DNA of 8,789 nt, from NCBI GenBank assembly GCA_964537875.1, contig CAZIDN010000113.1:1-8789 (forward strand), given 5' to 3'. The notes under the pieces were generated by a model, which was not told the DNA's origin, ran no database searches, and saw only the letters and a program-made list of their open reading frames with translations. This DNA is from JAPKZH01 sp964537875 (GTDB lineage: Bacteria; Acidobacteriota; Aminicenantia; Aminicenantales; UBA4085). Shown here piece by piece: positions 6,722-8,789 of the stretch. Made by a program: the position numbers and the translations under genes. Each line of letters opens with the position of its first letter. Position 1 is the stretch's first letter.

Positions 6722-6796
6722 TTAGGCCTTTTTCCTGGCGTCCCTGCCCATCAGGTTGATCAGCTCGAGCCGGTTCTTGACGCCGAGCTTTAGCAA
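6722..6796 (-). pseudogene. C-terminal tail of a LuxR-type HTH regulator
   Basis: The minus strand encodes 24 residues ending at a TAA (6722-6724): L-L-K-L-G-V-K-N-R-L-E-L-I-N-L-M-G-R-D-A and a basic tail. This matches the last helix of LuxR/FixJ (GerE) DNA-binding domains, where a (L)-G-V-x-x-R-x-E-L pattern is nearly invariant. An in-frame TAA (6797-6799) stands directly before it, so nothing of the recognition helix or receiver domain remains. It is a gene end left behind by a deletion or insertion at 6797. Confidence 0.65.
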
Positions 6797-6799
6797 TTA

Positions 6800-7187
6800 G
6801 GAAATTCGTTTTTCTGTTGCGCTGACCAAATAAGTGTCCAAGCACCAATTTCCCCTCACCCCATCGCAGGGAATGATCAATCGGGGCGTCGCCGGATGTC
6901 AACTGGCCTTGCATTTCATCGAGGGAGAGGCGTTCCAGGGAAAGGAGCGGCCGGATCATATACTTTCCCAACCGCTCGGCCTCTGTCTTGGTCTTGGCCC
7001 GGACCCGGCTGTGGACTGAGAACCCCGTGTGCCGCCAGGAGAGAAGACGTTGCGCCCATTCGGCGCTCAGAAGCTCCTGGTGGGCCAGAAACCCAAGGAC
7101 CTCCCGAGCGAAAAGCTCAGCCAGCCGCGAGTCGTCGATCCTCGGGACTTTGTGGAAGAGGCCCGCCTCGAGCCATCGGGCGGGATC
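6800..7187 (-). mobile_element. IS91-like (Y2-type) transposase fragment
   Basis: One minus-strand frame from about 7187 reads D-P-A-R-W-L-E-A-G-L-F-H-K-V-P-R-I-D-D, then a helical segment L-A-E-L-F-A-R-E-V-L-G-F-L, then L-S-W-R-H-T-G-F-S-V-H and E-R-L-G-K-Y-M-I-R-P, followed by L-L-S-L-E-R-L-S-L-D-E. Together these are the C-terminal half of IS91-type rolling-circle transposases (Y2_Tnp domain). The Tyr in G-K-Y-M-I-R-P lies where the family keeps its catalytic tyrosine; four residues before it is Arg rather than a second Tyr, as in some relatives. The frame meets TGA upstream of 7187 and the likeness ends near 6895. About 100 bases beyond that are unassigned. No complete element or end sequence is present. 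Confidence 0.75.
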
Positions 7188-7217
7188 TCAAAAGCGAAGG
7201 CGTTTCGGATGAAAGTC

Positions 7218-7245
7218 TGGTGGGCGATAGAGGGCTTGAACCTCT
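7218..7245 (-). tRNA. tRNA 3'-end fragment (T-arm, acceptor strand, CCA)
   Basis: The minus strand reads AGAGG, TTCAAGC, CCTCT, ATCGCCC, A, CCA. That is a perfect 5-bp T-stem, a canonical 7-base T-loop (TTCRANY), a 7-base 3' acceptor strand, a discriminator A and an encoded CCA. The matching GGGCGAT acceptor 5' strand, D-arm and anticodon arm are absent in the expected 50 bases upstream, so only the 3' end exists. Tyrosine integrases recombine at tRNA 3' ends and leave such copies at the far end of an integrated element, which fits the surrounding debris. The amino-acid identity cannot be told. Confidence 0.65.
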
Positions 7246-7284
7246 TTTGGGCACAGTTCTTTAGCATTTGGATGGCTTCGTTCC

Positions 7285-7313
7285 TTGACACTCTCCTAGT
7301 AAAATGATAGGAT
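7285..7313 (+). promoter_or_regulatory. Sigma-70 promoter upstream of the kinase remnant
   Basis: A perfect TTGACA (7285-7290), a 17-base spacer and TAGGAT (7308-7313, 4 of 6) stand 23 bases upstream of the GTG at 7336. A short inverted repeat TCCTA-N9-TAGGA lies across the spacer and -10 box and could be an operator. The promoter appears to have survived while its gene was destroyed. Confidence 0.5.
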
Positions 7314-7335
7314 TAGTCAAATCGATGGCGGATAC

Positions 7336-7420
7336 GTGATCGGCAAAGCCTTCTCCCACTGCAGAATCCTACAGAAGATCGGCGCTGGCCCAGACACCGA
7401 GTCCGAGCGTTGCCCCACTG
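7336..7420 (+). pseudogene. N-terminal fragment of a Ser/Thr protein kinase
   Basis: From the GTG at 7336 the frame reads V-I-G-K-A-F-S-H-C-R-I-L-Q-K-I-G-A-G, then P-D-T-E-S-E-R. Bacterial PknB-type kinases of Acidobacteriota and relatives commonly open with I-G-K-x-x-S-H-Y-x-I-L-x-K-(I/L)-G-x-G-G-M-G and continue to A-E-D-T. Here the glycine loop is cut after G-A-G, and the sequence resumes at what looks like the D-T-E-L segment. The likeness stops by about 7415, where the oxidoreductase remnant begins in the same frame group. No catalytic residues remain. Confidence 0.55.
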
Positions 7421-7646
7421 ATGAAAGCCATTGTCTATCGCAATTATGGTTCACCCGATGTCCTTCGGCTTTAAGAAATCGAAAAGCCTGTTCCCCAGGA
7501 CAACGAAGTTTTGATAAGAGTCTGCGCGGTTTCCATCAATCCCCGTGACCGGCTCTTCCGAAGTCCCTGACGCTATCCGGTATCTGGAAGAAGGGCACGC
7601 TCGAGGAAAAGTCGTAATAACTTTGGAATATAACAAGAAACAATGA
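7421..7646 (+). pseudogene. Zinc-type quinone oxidoreductase/alcohol dehydrogenase (MDR), collapsed to its two ends
   Basis: From the ATG at 7421 the frame reads M-K-A-I-V-Y-R-N-Y-G-S-P-D-V-L-R-L, a TAA where Glu is expected, then E-I-E-K-P-V-P, N-E-V-L-I-R-V and S-I-N-P-R-D. This is the classic MDR N-terminus. From about 7560, in another frame, it reads A-I-R-Y-L-E-E-G-H-A-R-G-K-V-V-I-T-L-E to a TGA at 7644, the classic MDR C-terminus. Roughly 250 residues, including the GroES-like core and the NAD(P)-binding domain, are missing. At least two lesions are therefore visible: a nonsense change and a large internal deletion. Confidence 0.8.
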
Positions 7647-7663
7647 AGCGACAGGAGGACAAC

Positions 7664-8789
7664 ATGTCGAAGGTTTTGAGGTATTGCTTCCTTCTTGCCG
7701 TTGCAGGCTGCCTGCTCCTGGCGCAGCCCTTGATGGCGGCAGAAGGAATCGAAGGCAATCTTGTCAATATCAAATGGCTTGAGAAAAATCTTAAAAATGC
7801 AGATGTTCTGATACTCGATGCGTCACCCACTCAGATCTACACGGCAAAACACATTCCCGGCGCAATAAGCGTCGACCTGTTCGCCTGGTATGGTCTTCAG
7901 GAAATGCCGGTCGCTGATATGGAAAAACTCTACCAGTCCTGGGGAATCAGTTCGGGGAAAAAGATCGTAATGTACGATCAGGGCGGCACCTTTCTGGCCA
8001 CCAGGCTCTTTTATTCCCTCTATTATTACGGCTCCCCCGCAAAGGACCTTTTGATTGTAGACGGTGGGCTTTTCAAGTGGCAGGAGGCAGGATTGCCGGT
8101 AACGAAGGATGTTACACCTGTCCCGAAGAAAGGCTCTTTCACAATCAAGAAGGTTAACGAAGATGTGAGAGTCAAACTGCCGGAATTCCTTACCGCATCC
8201 GGGGACCCGGTCAACAACATATTGCTGGAAGCGCTTGGGGCCGACTGGCATTTTGGGCAAGTCGTTGCCTTTAATAGGGCCGGCCATGTCCCTCATGCCG
8301 TCTTGCTGCCCAGTGCCGACTTTTACAATACGGACAGGACCTTCAAATCAGCTGAAGAAATAAGGAGAATGCTGACCTATTTGGGCATCAGGCCTGAACA
8401 GCAGATCTACACCTATTGCGGGGGCGGAGTCGCCGCCAGTGTGCCGTTTTTCGCCCTTAAGTTCATATTGAATTACCCCAAGGTTAAACTTTACACGGAA
8501 TCCGAGATGGGATGGCTGTCCGATGAAAGAGAACTCCCTTACTGGACATATGATGCCCCGTTCCTGATGAGGGAAACAAACTGGCTGCAGTTTTGGGGCG
8601 GCCAGAGAATAAGGATGTTCGGAGGCACGAACGTCAGCATCGTGGATGTGCGGCCTGTAGGCGAATTTAATCAGGGACATGTGCCTTTTGCGCTTAACAT
8701 CCCTGCAGATGTGTTCAAAAGCCATATCACCAACCCCGACAAGCTGGCTGAAATTCTGGGTCCGGCCGGCGTCAATGCGTCTCACGAAG
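7664..8789 (+). CDS. Exported multi-domain rhodanese (thiosulfate sulfurtransferase-like), 3' end cut by window
   Basis: The frame is open from the ATG at 7664 to the window edge (375 codons) behind an AGGAGG ribosome site. Residues 1-26 are an export signal with likely cleavage near L-M-A-A; V-A-G-C at 13-16 also looks like a lipobox, so membrane anchoring is possible. Domain 1 (about 32-145) has V-L-I-L-D-A-S, H-I-P-G-A-I and the loop D-Q-G-G-T-F-L-A-T, with Asp105 where Cys would be: non-catalytic, as usual for first domains. Domain 2 (about 160-290) has H-V-P-H-A-V and the active loop C-G-G-G-V-A-A-S with Cys252. A third domain begins near 310 (S-I-V-D-V-R-P, G-H-V-P-F-A-L-N-I-P). Rhodaneses move sulfane sulfur from thiosulfate or persulfides to thiophilic acceptors. 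The start lies 17 bases after the oxidoreductase remnant; GC looks nearer 50 percent. Confidence 0.85.
   Translation, partial: MSKVLRYCFLLAVAGCLLLAQPLMAAEGIEGNLVNIKWLEKNLKNADVLILDASPTQIYTAKHIPGAISVDLFAWYGLQEMPVADMEKLYQSWGISSGKKIVMYDQGGTFLATRLFYSLYYYGSPAKDLLIVDGGLFKWQEAGLPVTKDVTPVPKKGSFTIKKVNEDVRVKLPEFLTASGDPVNNILLEALGADWHFGQVVAFNRAGHVPHAVLLPSADFYNTDRTFKSAEEIRRMLTYLGIRPEQQIYTYCGGGVAASVPFFALKFILNYPKVKLYTESEMGWLSDERELPYWTYDAPFLMRETNWLQFWGGQRIRMFGGTNVSIVDVRPVGEFNQGHVPFALNIPADVFKSHITNPDKLAEILGPAGVNASHE

Noticed and set aside
6702..6736. Possible terminator after brnA (GCC...GGC stem followed by CTTTTT)
   Set aside because: The stem needs bulges and is only about 6 bp. Too weak to list as a feature.
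6797..6842. TGGACACTTATTTGGTC-like sequence that resembles an insertion-sequence end
   Set aside because: No partner inverted repeat or target duplication is visible in the window and I cannot name the family.
6896..7264. Plus-strand frame ending in V-G-D-R-G-L-E-P-L
   Set aside because: That peptide is the familiar artefact of translating a tRNA 3' end on the wrong strand. The span is explained by the transposase and tRNA fragments on the minus strand.
7823..8785. Minus-strand open frames (157 and 145 codons) under the rhodanese gene
   Set aside because: The plus strand has a continuous rhodanese frame with a good ribosome site and motifs. These are antisense shadows.

Overview
The window looks like a chromosomal stretch from a moderately GC-rich, probably uncultured bacterium of the Acidobacteriota/Aminicenantes type. 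That placement is inference. It rests on the kind of genes present: a Tat-exported sugar-dehydrogenase-like protein, secreted transglutaminase and serine hydrolase genes, a linear-amide hydrolase, and the start of a Ser/Thr kinase with a V-I-G-K...S-H-x-R-I-L opening. No rRNA or intact tRNA confirms it.

Left part (1-1618). A Gfo/Idh/MocA-type gene runs off the left edge on the minus strand. It is divergent from a small secreted protein gene (236-718). A second small exported protein of unknown role (893-1387, minus) follows. It has a near-consensus sigma-70 promoter about 180 bases upstream of its start.

Central minus-strand cluster (5760 down to 1619). The order is a secreted class-C beta-lactamase-fold serine hydrolase, a secreted transglutaminase with two C-terminal beta-rich repeats, a 75-residue two-helix membrane protein, and a decayed linear amide C-N hydrolase. 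The spacings are 41 nt, 20 nt and an overlap, so this reads as one transcription unit of envelope or extracytoplasmic enzymes acting on amide or ester bonds. The last gene has lost its 5' third, including the catalytic Cys, and carries an in-frame TAG.

Accessory part (5820-7646). An orphan XRE-type antitoxin-like gene is followed by an AT-rich, apparently intact brnT-brnA toxin-antitoxin pair. Next comes about 0.95 kb with no intact gene, packed with recognisable fragments: a LuxR-type HTH tail, an IS91-like transposase segment, the 3' end of a tRNA (T-arm, acceptor strand and CCA), a good promoter followed by the first codons of a Ser/Thr kinase, and a zinc-type quinone oxidoreductase reduced to its two ends. 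The mix suggests repeated insertion and deletion next to a tRNA-derived site.

Right part (7664-end). An exported multi-domain rhodanese gene begins and runs off the right edge. It contains two complete domains, of which the second has the active-site Cys, and the start of a third.

I found no CRISPR array and no convincing wholly new defence or metabolic system. The most interesting region is the fragment graveyard with the tRNA 3' end beside brnTA.
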